From an uncultured Eubacteriales bacterium (GTDB lineage Bacteria; Bacillota; Clostridia; Oscillospirales; Acutalibacteraceae), in assembly GCA_934561055.1 (NCBI GenBank), contig CAKTFN010000009.1, positions 1 through 64,000 of the forward strand: 64,000 nucleotides of DNA, read 5' to 3'. The position numbers were made by a program, and so were the translations under genes. Below are positions 33,150-41,573 of this stretch, in pieces; position 1 is the stretch's first letter; every line of letters begins with the position of its first letter. The notes below the pieces were generated by a model that saw only the letters and a program-made list of their open reading frames with translations, had not been told where the DNA came from and ran no database searches.

Positions 33150-33692
33150 TTATTTACCCTTACCGGCTTTACCTTCTTTGCGGCGGATATGCTCTGAAGC
33201 ATATTTGATTCCCTTGCCCTTGTAGGGCTCCGGCGGACGCTTTTCGCGGACTTCTGCGGCGAACTGACCAACCTTCTGCTTGTCAGCGCCGTGAATGATG
33301 ATCTTGTTGGGAGCCGGAACTTCAACGGTGATTCCGTCCTTCTCCGGCATGATTACGTCGTGCGAGAAGCCGATCTTCATGACGAGGTCGGTGCCCTTCT
33401 TTTCTGCACGGTAACCGATACCGTTGATTTCAAGTTCCTTCTGGAATCCCTTTGAAACACCCTCAACCATGTTTGCGATAAGTGTGCGGGTAAGACCGTG
33501 AAGTGATCTGTATTCCTTGTCATCGTTCGGACGGGCAACGATGATTTCGTCGCCTTCCTTTGTAACTGACATATTTTCATGGACGGTGTGGGTAAGAGTA
33601 CCCTTTGCGCCCTTGACGGTAACGGTGCTTCCGTCAATCGTAACCTCTACTCCTGCGGGAATAGCGATGGGTTTTCTTCCAATACGTGACAT
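33150..33692 (-). CDS. rplF: 50S ribosomal protein L6
   Basis: 180 residues, starting MSRIGRKPIAIPAGVEVTIDG. The C-terminal L6 signature PEPYKGKGIKYASEHIRRKEGKAGK is intact. Sits near the sarcin-ricin loop. 24 bp before rplR. Confidence 0.98.
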   Translation of the reverse strand: MSRIGRKPIAIPAGVEVTIDGSTVTVKGAKGTLTHTVHENMSVTKEGDEIIVARPNDDKEYRSLHGLTRTLIANMVEGVSKGFQKELEINGIGYRAEKKGTDLVMKIGFSHDVIMPEKDGITVEVPAPNKIIIHGADKQKVGQFAAEVREKRPPEPYKGKGIKYASEHIRRKEGKAGKGK

Positions 33693-33704
33693 CTCGGCAC
33701 CTCC

Positions 33705-34103
33705 TTACCAAATGAACGCAAGGACTTCGCCGCCAACGTTGGCTTTGCGAGCTTCCTTGTCGGTCATGATGCCCTTTGAAGTTGAAAGGATGGCAATGCC
33801 GAGTCCCTTCATAACCTTGGGCATATCCTCACAGCTCGTATAGATTCTCAGACCGGGCTTTGAAACTCTTCTGAGACCTGTGATTACACGGCTCTTTCCG
33901 GGGCCGTATTTGAGCTGAACGTCCAAAATTCCCTGCTTACCGTCTTCTTCAACGGTGAAGCTTTTGATGTATCCTTCATCCACAAGAATCTGAGCAATTG
34001 CCTTCTTGGTGTTGGATGCAGGAATTTTAACTGAATCGTGTTTAGCTGCGCTTGCGTTACGGATTCTCGTAAGCATATCAGCGATTGCGTCTGTTACTTG
34101 CAT
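33705..34103 (-). CDS. rpsH: 30S ribosomal protein S8
   Basis: 132 residues from the ATG at 34103, which follows AAGGAGG; the frame is open further upstream but that would swallow the end of rpsN. Starts MQVTDAIADMLTRIRNA and ends with STSKGIMTDKEARKANVGGEVLAFIW. Central-domain 16S binder; a known translational regulator of the spc operon in E. coli. Confidence 0.98.
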   Translation of the reverse strand: MQVTDAIADMLTRIRNASAAKHDSVKIPASNTKKAIAQILVDEGYIKSFTVEEDGKQGILDVQLKYGPGKSRVITGLRRVSKPGLRIYTSCEDMPKVMKGLGIAILSTSKGIMTDKEARKANVGGEVLAFIW

Positions 34104-34129
34104 TATTCCTTTACCTCCTTGACAATTAC

Positions 34130-34315
34130 TTACCAGCTTGCCTTCTTCACGCCGGGGATCTGGCCTGCGTGGGCAAGTTCTCTGAAGCAGATACGGCATA
34201 CTCCGTACTTACGAAGATAGGCGTGAGGTCTGCCGCAGATCTTGCAGCGGTTATACTGCCTTGTGGAATACTTAGCGGGTCTTTTTTGCTTTTCTTTCAT
34301 TGCAGTCTTTGCCAT
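34130..34315 (-). CDS. rpsZ: 30S ribosomal protein S14 type Z
   Basis: 61 residues, the short zinc-ribbon form: CKICGRPHAYLRKYGVCRICF carries the CxxC...CxxC ligands. Starts with AKTAMKEKQKRPAKYSTRQYNR. Lies between rplE (16 bp) and rpsH. Confidence 0.97.
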   Translation of the reverse strand: MAKTAMKEKQKRPAKYSTRQYNRCKICGRPHAYLRKYGVCRICFRELAHAGQIPGVKKASW

Positions 34316-34331
34316 AAGTTATTCCTCCTCC

Positions 34332-34874
34332 TTATTGTCTTTCGAAAGGAGCACCCATAAGAGTGAGCAGCTCTCTTGCTTCTTCGTCGGTGTTTGCGGT
34401 TGTTACGAAACAGATGTCCATTCCGCGAACCTTGTCGATCTTATCATAGTCGATTTCAGGGAAGATAAGCTGTTCCTTGATTCCGACTGTGTAGTTACCT
34501 CTGCCGTCGAAAGCGTTGGGGTTGATTCCTCTGAAGTCACGAACTCTCGGAAGAGCGAGATTGAAGAATCTGTCGATGAATTCATACATCTTCTCGCCTC
34601 TGAGTGTAACTTTAACGCCGATAACCATGCCTTCACGAAGCTTGAAGTTAGCGACTGATTTCTTTGCCTTGCAGAAAACGGGCTGCTGACCTGTGATCTG
34701 TCTCATGTCCGAGACGATTGCGTCGAGAACCTTTGAGTTGTCTCTTGCTTCGCCGCAGGCAACGTTAACAACAACCTTGTCAATCTTCGGGATTTGCATA
34801 ACGCTTTTATAGCCGAACTTCTTCATGAGAGCAGGTGCAACCTCATTAACGTAGGCTTCTTTTAATCTTGCCAT
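34332..34874 (-). CDS. rplE: 50S ribosomal protein L5
   Basis: 180 residues, with MQIPKIDKVVVNVACGEA and the conserved DFRGINPNAFDGRGNYTVGIKEQLIFPEI. Binds 5S rRNA and contacts P-site tRNA. 14 bp after rplX. Confidence 0.98.
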   Translation of the reverse strand: MARLKEAYVNEVAPALMKKFGYKSVMQIPKIDKVVVNVACGEARDNSKVLDAIVSDMRQITGQQPVFCKAKKSVANFKLREGMVIGVKVTLRGEKMYEFIDRFFNLALPRVRDFRGINPNAFDGRGNYTVGIKEQLIFPEIDYDKIDKVRGMDICFVTTANTDEEARELLTLMGAPFERQ

Positions 34875-34888
34875 GTCATGTTCCTCCC

Positions 34889-35224
34889 TTATTCAAACTT
34901 TGCGCCGCAGCCGTCTTTTTTGCATACGCGCATTTTCTTTTGCTTGCCCTTAACTTCTTCATAGACGTGGCCGACTCTGGTCGGGCGTCCGCATTTCGGG
35001 CAGATAAGCTGGACCTTAGAAGCGTAAAGAGCGCTTTCAGCCTTGATGATTCCGCCGGGTTCACCCATCTTGCGGGGCTTTACGTGCTTTGAAACAACGT
35101 TGATGCCCTCAACGATGACTTTTCCCTCTTCGGGGCTGACCTGAAGGACCTTTCCTCTGGCGCCACGATCCTTGCCGTTGATAACAACAACCTGGTCGCC
35201 TGTTTTTACGTGTACCTTACTCAT
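34889..35224 (-). CDS. rplX: 50S ribosomal protein L24
   Basis: 111 residues. N-terminal KOW motif (VHVKTGDQVVVINGKDRGARGKVLQV). The C-terminal half has CPKCGRPTRVG and CKKDGCGAKFE, a four-Cys ribbon of the zinc-binding L24 form. Assembly initiator of the 50S subunit. Confidence 0.98.
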   Translation of the reverse strand: MSKVHVKTGDQVVVINGKDRGARGKVLQVSPEEGKVIVEGINVVSKHVKPRKMGEPGGIIKAESALYASKVQLICPKCGRPTRVGHVYEEVKGKQKKMRVCKKDGCGAKFE

Positions 35225-35236
35225 CGTGACACCTCC

Positions 35237-35605
35237 TTAAAGAACTTCCGGAGCGAGGGAGAGGATCTTGAGATAATCCTTTTCACGAAGCTCTCTTGCA
35301 ACCGGTCCAAAGATACGGGTACCCTTGGGATTCTTGTCTTCCTTAATGATAACGGCTGCGTTTTCGTCGAAGCGAATGTAAGTTCCGTCATCACGGCGAA
35401 CGCCTGTTGCAGTGCGGACAACAACTGCCTTAACAACGTCGCCTTTTTTTACGACGCCACCCGGTGCTGCCTTCTTGACAGAAGCAACAATGACGTCACC
35501 GATATTAGCATATCTTCTGCCGGTACCGCCGAGAACACGGATGCACATAAGCTCCTTAGCTCCGGTATTGTCGGCAACCTTAAGATAAGTTTGCTGCTGG
35601 ATCAT
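35237..35605 (-). CDS. rplN: 50S ribosomal protein L14
   Basis: 122 residues, starting MIQQQTYLKVADNTGAKELMCIRV and ending KILSLAPEVL, standard for L14. Forms intersubunit bridges and the binding site of silencing factor RsfS. 12 bp before rplX. Confidence 0.98.
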   Translation of the reverse strand: MIQQQTYLKVADNTGAKELMCIRVLGGTGRRYANIGDVIVASVKKAAPGGVVKKGDVVKAVVVRTATGVRRDDGTYIRFDENAAVIIKEDKNPKGTRIFGPVARELREKDYLKILSLAPEVL

Positions 35606-35634
35606 TGTGTTTGGCCTCCTTTAAGCTGCACCAA

Positions 35635-35889
35635 TTATTTGGCTTTTTCAATAATTTCAACGACACGCCATCTCTTGTCTTTTGAGATCGGGCGAGTCTC
35701 CATTACAAGTACACGGTCGCCGACTCCGCAGATTTCGTTTTCGTCGTGAGCCTTAACCTTAACGGTGCGGTTAACGATTTTCTTGTAGAGCGGGTGTCTG
35801 ACCTTATCCTTGATCGTAACAACGACAGTCTTACTCATCTTGTCGCTGGTAACGATTCCGACCTGTGTTTTACGAAGGTTTCTTTCCAT
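35635..35889 (-). CDS. rpsQ: 30S ribosomal protein S17
   Basis: 84 residues: an OB-fold 16S binder with GIVTSDKMSKTVVVTIKDKVRHPLYKKIV and the conserved DRVLVMETRPISKDKRWRVVEI. Between rpmC (21 bp) and rplN. Confidence 0.98.
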   Translation of the reverse strand: MERNLRKTQVGIVTSDKMSKTVVVTIKDKVRHPLYKKIVNRTVKVKAHDENEICGVGDRVLVMETRPISKDKRWRVVEIIEKAK

Positions 35890-35910
35890 TTGTCTTTAAC
35901 CTCCCTTTCC

Positions 35911-36114
35911 TCAAGAATTTGCGCCGTGAAGCTCAATATCGCGCTGAACAGTCTTAATTCTTGCGATATCCTTCTTAACTGCGCTGATTCTCATCGGGTT
36001 GTCGAGCTGATTAACAGCCTGCTGGAAGCGAAGATTGAAAAGCTCCTTCTTGAGCTCTGCGAGCTTTGCGTCCATCTCAGCGGCGGACAGTTTTCTGATT
36101 TCACTTGCTTTCAT
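35911..36114 (-). CDS. rpmC: 50S ribosomal protein L29
   Basis: 67 residues, two-helix hairpin (EIRKLSAAEMDAKLAELKKELFNLRFQQAVNQLDNPMRI). Lies at the tunnel exit. Its ATG shares one base with the rplP stop (TAATG at 36114), so translation is coupled. Confidence 0.98.
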   Translation of the reverse strand: MKASEIRKLSAAEMDAKLAELKKELFNLRFQQAVNQLDNPMRISAVKKDIARIKTVQRDIELHGANS

Positions 36115-36545
36115 TACTGTTCACCATCCTTTTCCTGTTCAGCCTTTGTTACGAACTTGCACTTGATCGGAAGTTTGTTCGCTGCGAGACGCATTGCCTC
36201 ACGGGCGAGAGCTTCGTCAACGCCTGCAATTTCAAACATAACTCTGCCGGGTTTAACGACAGCTACCCAATATTCGGGAGAACCTTTACCTGAACCCATT
36301 CGGGTTTCGGCCGGCTTCTGAGTAATGGGCTTGTCGGGGAAGATTTTGATCCAAACCTGACCGCCACGCTTGATGTAACGGGTCATGGCGATACGGGCTG
36401 CTTCGATCTGTCTTGAAGTGATCCATGCGGGTTCAAGAGCAACAAGACCGTAATCACCGTAAGTAACCTTGTTTCCCTTGTGGGCTGCGCCCTTGAGGCG
36501 GCCACGCTGAACCTTACGGCGTTTAACACGTTTAGGCATTAACAT
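36114..36545 (-). CDS. rplP: 50S ribosomal protein L16
   Basis: 143 residues, with MLMPKRVKRRKVQRGRLKG and the conserved GRMGSGKGSPEYWVAVVKPGRVMFE-type block (here ETRMGSGKG). Needed for the A-site finger region. Its first ATG overlaps the rpsC stop (TAATG at 36545) and is well spaced from GGAGG; a second ATG two codons on is the alternative. Confidence 0.98.
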   Translation of the reverse strand: MLMPKRVKRRKVQRGRLKGAAHKGNKVTYGDYGLVALEPAWITSRQIEAARIAMTRYIKRGGQVWIKIFPDKPITQKPAETRMGSGKGSPEYWVAVVKPGRVMFEIAGVDEALAREAMRLAANKLPIKCKFVTKAEQEKDGEQ

Positions 36546-37246
36546 TATCTTGCTCCTCCTTCCTTACGCTGTCTGGGACGGCGGCGTTCCGGACGGCGGC
36601 GGTCTTCATTGTTTGAAACCTGAAGAACTTCGCCGGTGTAGATCCAAACCTTTACGCCGATGCGTCCGTAAGTTGTCTTTGCTTCGGCAAAACCGTAGTC
36701 GATGTCTGCACGAATCGTCTGAAGGGGAATTGTTCCCTCCTTGTAGGTTTCGCTTCTTGCGATTTCGGCGCCGCCGAGACGACCCGAAGCCTGACATTTA
36801 ATACCCTTTGCGCCAAGCTTCATGGCTCTGCCGATTGCCTGCTTAAGAGCGCGGCGGAAGGAAATTCTTCTTTCGAGCTGAGCGGCAATGTTTTCTGCAA
36901 CGAGCTGAGCGTTGACGTCCGGGTTTTTGATCTCAATGATGTTGAGAGAAACGCTCTTTCCGAGCTTCTTTTCAAGGGTAGCCTTGAGCTTTTCGATTTC
37001 TGCGCCGCCGCGGCCGATAACCATACCGGGCTTTGCAACGTGAATGTTGATTCTTACACGGCTTGCGCTGCGTTCGATTTCAACCTTGGGAACTCCGGCG
37101 GGAGCAAGTGTTTCAAGGAGATATTCACGAAGATTGTAGTCTTCAACGAGTGTATCGCCGAAATCCTGCTTCTTAGCATACCAACGAGATTCCCAGTCCT
37201 TAATAACACCGACTCTGAGGCCGTTAGGATTAACTTTCTGACCCAT
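36545..37246 (-). CDS. rpsC: 30S ribosomal protein S3
   Basis: 233 residues: MGQKVNPNGLRVGVIKDWESRWYAKK, a KH domain (IHVAKPGMVIGRGGAEIEKLK), and the S3 C-terminal domain, ending in an Arg/Pro-rich tail. Part of the mRNA entry gate. Standard position after rplV. Confidence 0.98.
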   Translation of the reverse strand: MGQKVNPNGLRVGVIKDWESRWYAKKQDFGDTLVEDYNLREYLLETLAPAGVPKVEIERSASRVRINIHVAKPGMVIGRGGAEIEKLKATLEKKLGKSVSLNIIEIKNPDVNAQLVAENIAAQLERRISFRRALKQAIGRAMKLGAKGIKCQASGRLGGAEIARSETYKEGTIPLQTIRADIDYGFAEAKTTYGRIGVKVWIYTGEVLQVSNNEDRRRPERRRPRQRKEGGAR

Positions 37247-37265
37247 TGTATTACCTCCTCCTCAC

Positions 37266-37598
37266 TTATTCTGCTTCCTTGAGAACAAGGGTGATGTGCG
37301 ACGTCTTCTTGTTGATTCTGTAAGCACGACCCTGAGCTCTCGGACGGATTCTTTTAAGTGTCGGACCCTGACCTACGTAGCATTCCGCAACATAGAGTCT
37401 TGAAGTGTCCATATCTTTGTTTTCCGCATTAGCCATTGCGGACTTCAAAAGCTTTGAAACAATTTCACACGCAGCCTTGGGCGTGTATTTAAGAATTGCC
37501 ATTGCTTTTTCGGCAGGCTGGTTACGGATAAGGTCGAGAACAATCTGGACCTTACGCGGCGCAATACGCACAAAAGTTACTTTTGCTGTTGCTTCCAT
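37266..37598 (-). CDS. rplV: 50S ribosomal protein L22
   Basis: 110 residues: VRIAPRKVQIVLDLIRNQPAEKAMAIL and the long beta-hairpin (PTLKRIRPRAQGRAYRINKKTSHITLVL) that lines the exit tunnel. 19 bp before rpsC. Confidence 0.98.
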   Translation of the reverse strand: MEATAKVTFVRIAPRKVQIVLDLIRNQPAEKAMAILKYTPKAACEIVSKLLKSAMANAENKDMDTSRLYVAECYVGQGPTLKRIRPRAQGRAYRINKKTSHITLVLKEAE

Positions 37599-37621
37599 TG
37601 TAATACACTCCTTTCGACTGA

Positions 37622-37903
37622 TTATTTACCGTTGTTTGAGGTTTTTGAACCTGCGTGGCCTCTGAAGGTTCTTGTGGGGGCGAATTCACCGAGCTTGTGG
37701 CCAACCATGTCTTCGGTAACATAAACGGGAACGTGCTTGCGTCCGTCATGAACTGCAAATGTGTGGCCGACGAAATCGGGGAAGATGGTGGAGCTGCGGC
37801 TCCACGTTTTAAGAACGATCTTTTCGCCCTTTTCGTTCATCTTAATGACTCTGTCATACAGCTTTTCCTGCACGAAAGGTCCTTTCTTAGTGCTTCTGCT
37901 CAT
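37622..37903 (-). CDS. rpsS: 30S ribosomal protein S19
   Basis: 93 residues, starting MSRSTKKGPFVQEKLYDRV and with the conserved HVPVYVTEDMVGHKLGEFAPTRTFRGHAG. Head protein, partner of S13. 25 bp after rplB. Confidence 0.98.
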   Translation of the reverse strand: MSRSTKKGPFVQEKLYDRVIKMNEKGEKIVLKTWSRSSTIFPDFVGHTFAVHDGRKHVPVYVTEDMVGHKLGEFAPTRTFRGHAGSKTSNNGK

Positions 37904-37928
37904 TATTCATAGCTCCTTTCATCGACCG

Positions 37929-38762
37929 TTATCTGTCGTTACGACGCTTAACAATAAGCTTGTCGGAACGATTCTTCTTAGCGCGAGTCTTGTAGCCGAG
38001 AGCAGGCTTGCCCCACGGGGTAACAGGGCCGGGACGGCCGATGGGTGATTTACCTTCACCACCGCCGTGCGGGTGGTCACACGGGTTCATGACTGAACCG
38101 CGGACTGTCGGTCTGATACCGAGGTGACGGGTACGACCTGCCTTACCGATCTTAACGTTTTCGTGGTCTCCGTTGCCGACAACACCGATTGTTGCCATGC
38201 ACTTTTCGGAAACCTTGCGAAGCTCGCTTGACGGAAGTCTGAGAAGAGCAAAACCGCCTTCTTTAGCCATGAGCTGAGCTGCGTTGCCTGCTGCTCTTGC
38301 GAGCTGGCCGCCTCTGCCCGGATAAAGCTCAACGTTGTGAATGAAGGTACCAGTGGGGATGTTGGTGAGGGGAAGAGCGTTGCCCGGCTTAATGTCGGCG
38401 CCTGTGCCCGCTTCAACCTTATCTCCGACCTTGAGTCCCTCGGGAGCGAGGATGTATCTCTTTTCGCCGTCTTCATACTCAAGAAGAGCAATGTGAGCCG
38501 ATCTGTTGGGGTCGTATTCAAGAGTTTTGACGGTTGCGGTTACGTCAAACTTATCTCTCTTAAAGTCGATGATACGATACTTTCTTCTGTTTCCGCCGCC
38601 GCGGTGGCGAACGGTGATGCGTCCGTAGCTGTTACGGCCGCTCTTTTTGTTGAGAGGAGCAAGAAGGCTTCTCTCCGGACCGCACTTTGAAAGTGCGGAG
38701 TAGTCTGTATACGACATATTACGGGTGCCGTTAGTTACAGGCTTCATAACACGAATTGACAT
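37929..38762 (-). CDS. rplB: 50S ribosomal protein L2
   Basis: 277 residues from the ATG at 38762, chosen because AAGGAG precedes it; the longer reading to 38810 has no such site. The essential C-terminal block GSVMNPCDHPHGGGEGKSPIGRPGPVTPWGKPALG is intact. Needed for subunit joining and peptidyl transfer. Confidence 0.98.
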   Translation of the reverse strand: MSIRVMKPVTNGTRNMSYTDYSALSKCGPERSLLAPLNKKSGRNSYGRITVRHRGGGNRRKYRIIDFKRDKFDVTATVKTLEYDPNRSAHIALLEYEDGEKRYILAPEGLKVGDKVEAGTGADIKPGNALPLTNIPTGTFIHNVELYPGRGGQLARAAGNAAQLMAKEGGFALLRLPSSELRKVSEKCMATIGVVGNGDHENVKIGKAGRTRHLGIRPTVRGSVMNPCDHPHGGGEGKSPIGRPGPVTPWGKPALGYKTRAKKNRSDKLIVKRRNDR

Positions 38763-38912
38763 TTTATTACACTCCTTAAAGCGGTTTAGCGGAGGATTGT
38801 CAACCTCCATACATTACCGCCGGATTTTTAAAAAGTTACCTCAGCGTTCCGTATTAAGAACACTATTGTGGCCGGCGGACAATTCAACGGGTGAATTCCG
38901 ACCGGTCACCCA
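38763..38912 (-). promoter_or_regulatory. Structured 150-nt spacer between rplW and rplB
   Basis: Unusually long for this operon. On the minus strand it can form a long interrupted hairpin (about 38868-38908; arms TGGCCGG/CCGGTCA outside and AATTCA/TGAATT inside). Just before the rplB start is a second stem GGAGG/CCTCC (about 38793-38810) whose loop contains TTGACA. This may be a leader controlling rplB, an mRNA processing site or an internal promoter. Confidence 0.45.
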
Positions 38913-39209
38913 TTAAAGAAGTCCGTCGAAGAAGTCGATTGTCTTTGAATCCTCGGCGAGGGTGACAATTGCCTTTTTCCAGGCGGCGGTGTAGCCTTCA
39001 TAACGGCCGTATCTTCTGAGGTGACTCTTGCAGCTGATTGTGTTGACTTTTGCAACCTTAACGTCAAAAGCTTCTTCAACAGCCTTTGCGATTTCAGCCT
39101 TGTTTGCATCCTTAGCAACCTTGAAGGTGTACTTTTTGAATGCTGTTCCCATCATGCTTTCTTCTGTGATGATGGGCTTGAGGATGATGTCATGTGCTGA
39201 TTTACTCAT
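38913..39209 (-). CDS. rplW: 50S ribosomal protein L23
   Basis: 98 residues, with DIILKPIITEESM and KAEIAKAVEEAFDVKVAKVNTI. Docking point at the tunnel exit for trigger factor and SRP. Overlaps the rplD stop by one base (39209). Confidence 0.97.
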   Translation of the reverse strand: MSKSAHDIILKPIITEESMMGTAFKKYTFKVAKDANKAEIAKAVEEAFDVKVAKVNTISCKSHLRRYGRYEGYTAAWKKAIVTLAEDSKTIDFFDGLL

Positions 39210-39832
39210 TATGCATATACCTCCTCGATCTTTGCAACAGCATCTTTGAGAACAACGAGGGTGTTGCAGTTAAGAATATCGTAAACGTTGAGGGTATTGA
39301 CGAGCGAAACCTTTACGCCGGCAATATTCCTTGCGCTTCTGTAAACGATATCGTCCTTCTCCGGAAGAACAAGAAGAACCTTCTTTCCGGTTTCAAGAGC
39401 GGAGAGAACTTTGACCATTTCCTTGGTCTTGATTGCGTCAAGCTTGAGTGAATCGAGAACGATCATTTCGCTTGCGGCAACCTTTGAAGAAAGAGCAGAC
39501 TTCATTGCGAGCTTTCTGACCTTTCTGTTAACCGAGAAGCCGTAGCTTCTGGGCTTGGGACCGTGTGCGATTCCGCCGTGATACCACTGCGGAGCTCTTG
39601 TTGAGCCCTGTCTTGCACGGCCTGAGCCTTTCTGCTTCCAGGGCTTCTTTCCGCCGCCGGAAACTTCTGAGCGTGTCAGGGTTGACTGTGTGCCCTGACG
39701 CTGATTTGCCAAATAATTGACAACAACGATGTGCATTGCAGACGTGTTGGGAACAATACCGAAGATACCCTCGGAAAGCTCAAGATCGGAAACTTTCTTT
39801 CCGCTTACGTCGAATACTGATACGTTAGGCAT
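39209..39832 (-). CDS. rplD: 50S ribosomal protein L4
   Basis: 207 residues. The extended loop RQGTQSTLTRSEVSGGGKKPWKQKGSGRARQGSTRAPQWYHGG is typical and reaches into the exit tunnel. L4 is the autogenous regulator of the S10 operon in some bacteria, which is of interest given the leader described here. Confidence 0.98.
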   Translation of the reverse strand: MPNVSVFDVSGKKVSDLELSEGIFGIVPNTSAMHIVVVNYLANQRQGTQSTLTRSEVSGGGKKPWKQKGSGRARQGSTRAPQWYHGGIAHGPKPRSYGFSVNRKVRKLAMKSALSSKVAASEMIVLDSLKLDAIKTKEMVKVLSALETGKKVLLVLPEKDDIVYRSARNIAGVKVSLVNTLNVYDILNCNTLVVLKDAVAKIEEVYA

Positions 39833-39849
39833 TTAGAGCAACTCCTTTC

Positions 39850-40485
39850 TTACGCTTTTTTAACGCTGTTAACTACCATTACGATGCCCTTTTTGGGACC
39901 GGGGATTGCGCCCTTGATAGCGATGAGATTGTTTTCTGAATCAACCTTAACAACGTCCAAATTCTGAATTGTGACGCGTTCTGCGCCGAGATGGCCGGCA
40001 AGTTTCTTTCCCTTGTAAACTCTTGAGGGATCGGAGCAAGCGCCGAGTGAACCTGCGTGTCTTGCAACGGGGCCGGTACCGTGAGACTCTTTGAGTCTTG
40101 AGAAGTTCCATCTCTTGATTGCGCCCGCAGTTCCTTTACCTTTGCTGGTTCCGACAACGTCAACCTTTTCGCCGGCTGCAAAAACGTCAGCCTTAACGAT
40201 ATCGCCGACATTGAGAGCCGAGCAGTCGTCGAGTCTGAACTCGCGAAGAACTTTCTTGGGAGCAACGTTAGCCTTGTCGAAGTGACCCTTCATAGGCTTG
40301 TTGGTTCTTGTGACCTTCTTGTCGTCAAAGCCGAGCTGAACAGCTTCATATCCGTCGTTTTCAACAGTCTTCTTCTGAACGACTGCGCACGGACCGAGTT
40401 CAACGACCGTTACGGGAACAACGTTTCCCTTTTCATCGAAAACCTGGGTCATTCCGAGTTTTCTGCCGATAAGACCTTTTTTCAT
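39850..40485 (-). CDS. rplC: 50S ribosomal protein L3
   Basis: 211 residues: MKKGLIGRKLGMTQVFDEKGNVVPVTVVE and the loop region HGTGPVARHAGSLGACSDPSRVYKGKKLAGHLG that reaches the peptidyl-transferase centre. 17 bp before rplD. Confidence 0.98.
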   Translation of the reverse strand: MKKGLIGRKLGMTQVFDEKGNVVPVTVVELGPCAVVQKKTVENDGYEAVQLGFDDKKVTRTNKPMKGHFDKANVAPKKVLREFRLDDCSALNVGDIVKADVFAAGEKVDVVGTSKGKGTAGAIKRWNFSRLKESHGTGPVARHAGSLGACSDPSRVYKGKKLAGHLGAERVTIQNLDVVKVDSENNLIAIKGAIPGPKKGIVMVVNSVKKA

Positions 40486-40587
40486 TTGATTATCCTCCTT
40501 TGGTTATTGGTTGGACCTTTTGCCAACGTGACCTTTCGGTTAAGCGCGGGTATAATATAAAATGAAAAGAAAAGATTATGTTATTTG

Positions 40588-40899
40588 TTATCTTTTGATT
40601 TCGATTTCAACGCTTGCCGGAATTTCAAGATTTGTCAGAGCCTCCACGGTCTTGGGTGTAGGTCTGATGATGTCAATGAGTCTTTTGTGGGTTCTCTGTT
40701 CAAACTGTTCACGGCTGTCCTTATACTTATGAACAGCGCGAAGGATGGTTACGACCTCTTTCTCGGTGGGAAGGGGGATCGGACCGGAAACAGTTGCGTT
40801 GGTACGCTTCGCTGCTTCAACGATCATTTCCGCTGCCTTGTCAACAAGGTTGTGATCGTATCCCTTGAGTCTGATACGGATTTTTTCCTTTACTGCCAT
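40588..40899 (-). CDS. rpsJ: 30S ribosomal protein S10
   Basis: 103 residues (KIRIRLKGYDHNLVDKAAEMIVEAAKRT, FEQRTHKRLIDI). Also binds NusB in antitermination. First gene of the cluster, with SD TAGGAGG; a 102-bp gap follows before rplC. Confidence 0.98.
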   Translation of the reverse strand: MAVKEKIRIRLKGYDHNLVDKAAEMIVEAAKRTNATVSGPIPLPTEKEVVTILRAVHKYKDSREQFEQRTHKRLIDIIRPTPKTVEALTNLEIPASVEIEIKR

Positions 40900-41251
40900 T
40901 GATTACGCCTCCTAATAAGATTGGCGGGCTGCGCTTTTTGTCAACCTTTCCGGGTGTTTTCAGGTTTCCCATTTAAAAACCGGAAACTGAAAATATTTCC
41001 GGAGTTGACCTTTTTGCATAATTCGCCCAAAAGCGAAATACGCGAAAAAGCGCATTTCACGAATATGCCGTTGAGCAAAGCCCACGCAAGAGACGGCATA
41101 CTGAAAGTGAATATAGATCGCCCGGTTTAAAATCGGACATACTCCGCGGAAATTTCCTGCCTCATAAGGGCAGCCACCTCCCGCATCATCGCATATCGTT
41201 TGGTTGTGAAAGGCATAGCTATACCCATACTACGCCCACACACGCTTGATT
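40900..41251 (-). promoter_or_regulatory. Long 5' leader of the S10 operon
   Basis: About 345 nt from the predicted start to rpsJ with no ORF. It folds into several stems, including GGTATAGC/GCTATGCC near 41210-41225, GCCGT/ACGGC around 41071-41100, and GAAATGCG/CGCGTATTTC (about 41035-41060), before an attenuator-like terminator at 40975-41002. Such leaders in other bacteria control the operon by a ribosomal protein. No named leader family could be assigned by eye. Confidence 0.6.
40975..41002 (-). terminator. Attenuator-like terminator in the S10 leader
   Basis: On the minus strand, a perfect 7-bp stem CCGGAAA/TTTCCGG (41002-40996 with 40986-40980), 9-nt loop, and five T, about 80 nt before rpsJ. 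Placed inside the leader, it should stop part of the transcripts. Confidence 0.7.
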
Positions 41252-41280
41252 ATAATACCATAACAATTGTTAATTGTCAA
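41252..41280 (-). promoter_or_regulatory. Main promoter of the ribosomal supercluster
   Basis: Minus strand TTGACA (41275-41280), 17-bp spacer and TATTAT (41252-41257), about 350 bp before rpsJ. The spacer contains AACAATTGTT, a perfect palindrome. Confidence 0.85.
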
Positions 41281-41533
41281 CGATTTTGAGAGAAAAAGTT
41301 TGTTGAAAACATAGATTTTTTTATCTTCGTTTTTTTCATCAATATAGGGTGTCCGAACGAAATTTTGCCCCAATATCTTGGGAAAGAAAAGCACACTTTC
41401 CCTTGTGTTTTTTAAAATCGTTCTTCTGTTTTTCCCTTATTTTTGAAGGCTACGGTTGTTTTTTTGCGTCCTTGCCCTAAAACGGACGGCTGCACCAAGG
41501 CTTTTCTTTTAAAAGCGCCTTTCTCTTTGAGGC
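41281..41533. other. Intergenic stretch upstream of the S10 promoter
   Basis: About 250 bp with no credible gene. One TGTTGAAAA 9-mer (41301-41309) and T-rich tracts are the only features noted. Confidence 0.4.
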
Positions 41534-41573
41534 GAAAAAAACCGTTCGCAACGTCAGCCGAACGGTTTTTCCG
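41534..41573 (-). terminator. Terminator of the TIM-barrel isomerase gene
   Basis: A 9-bp AACCGTTCG/CGAACGGTT stem (41540-41548 with 41559-41567) with flanking A/T pairs and a T run on the minus strand. It overlaps the last codons and stop of the gene (stop 41554-41556). Confidence 0.8.

Noticed and set aside
40551..40556. + strand TATAAT between rplC and rpsJ
   Set aside because: No -35 at a proper distance and no rightward gene behind it.
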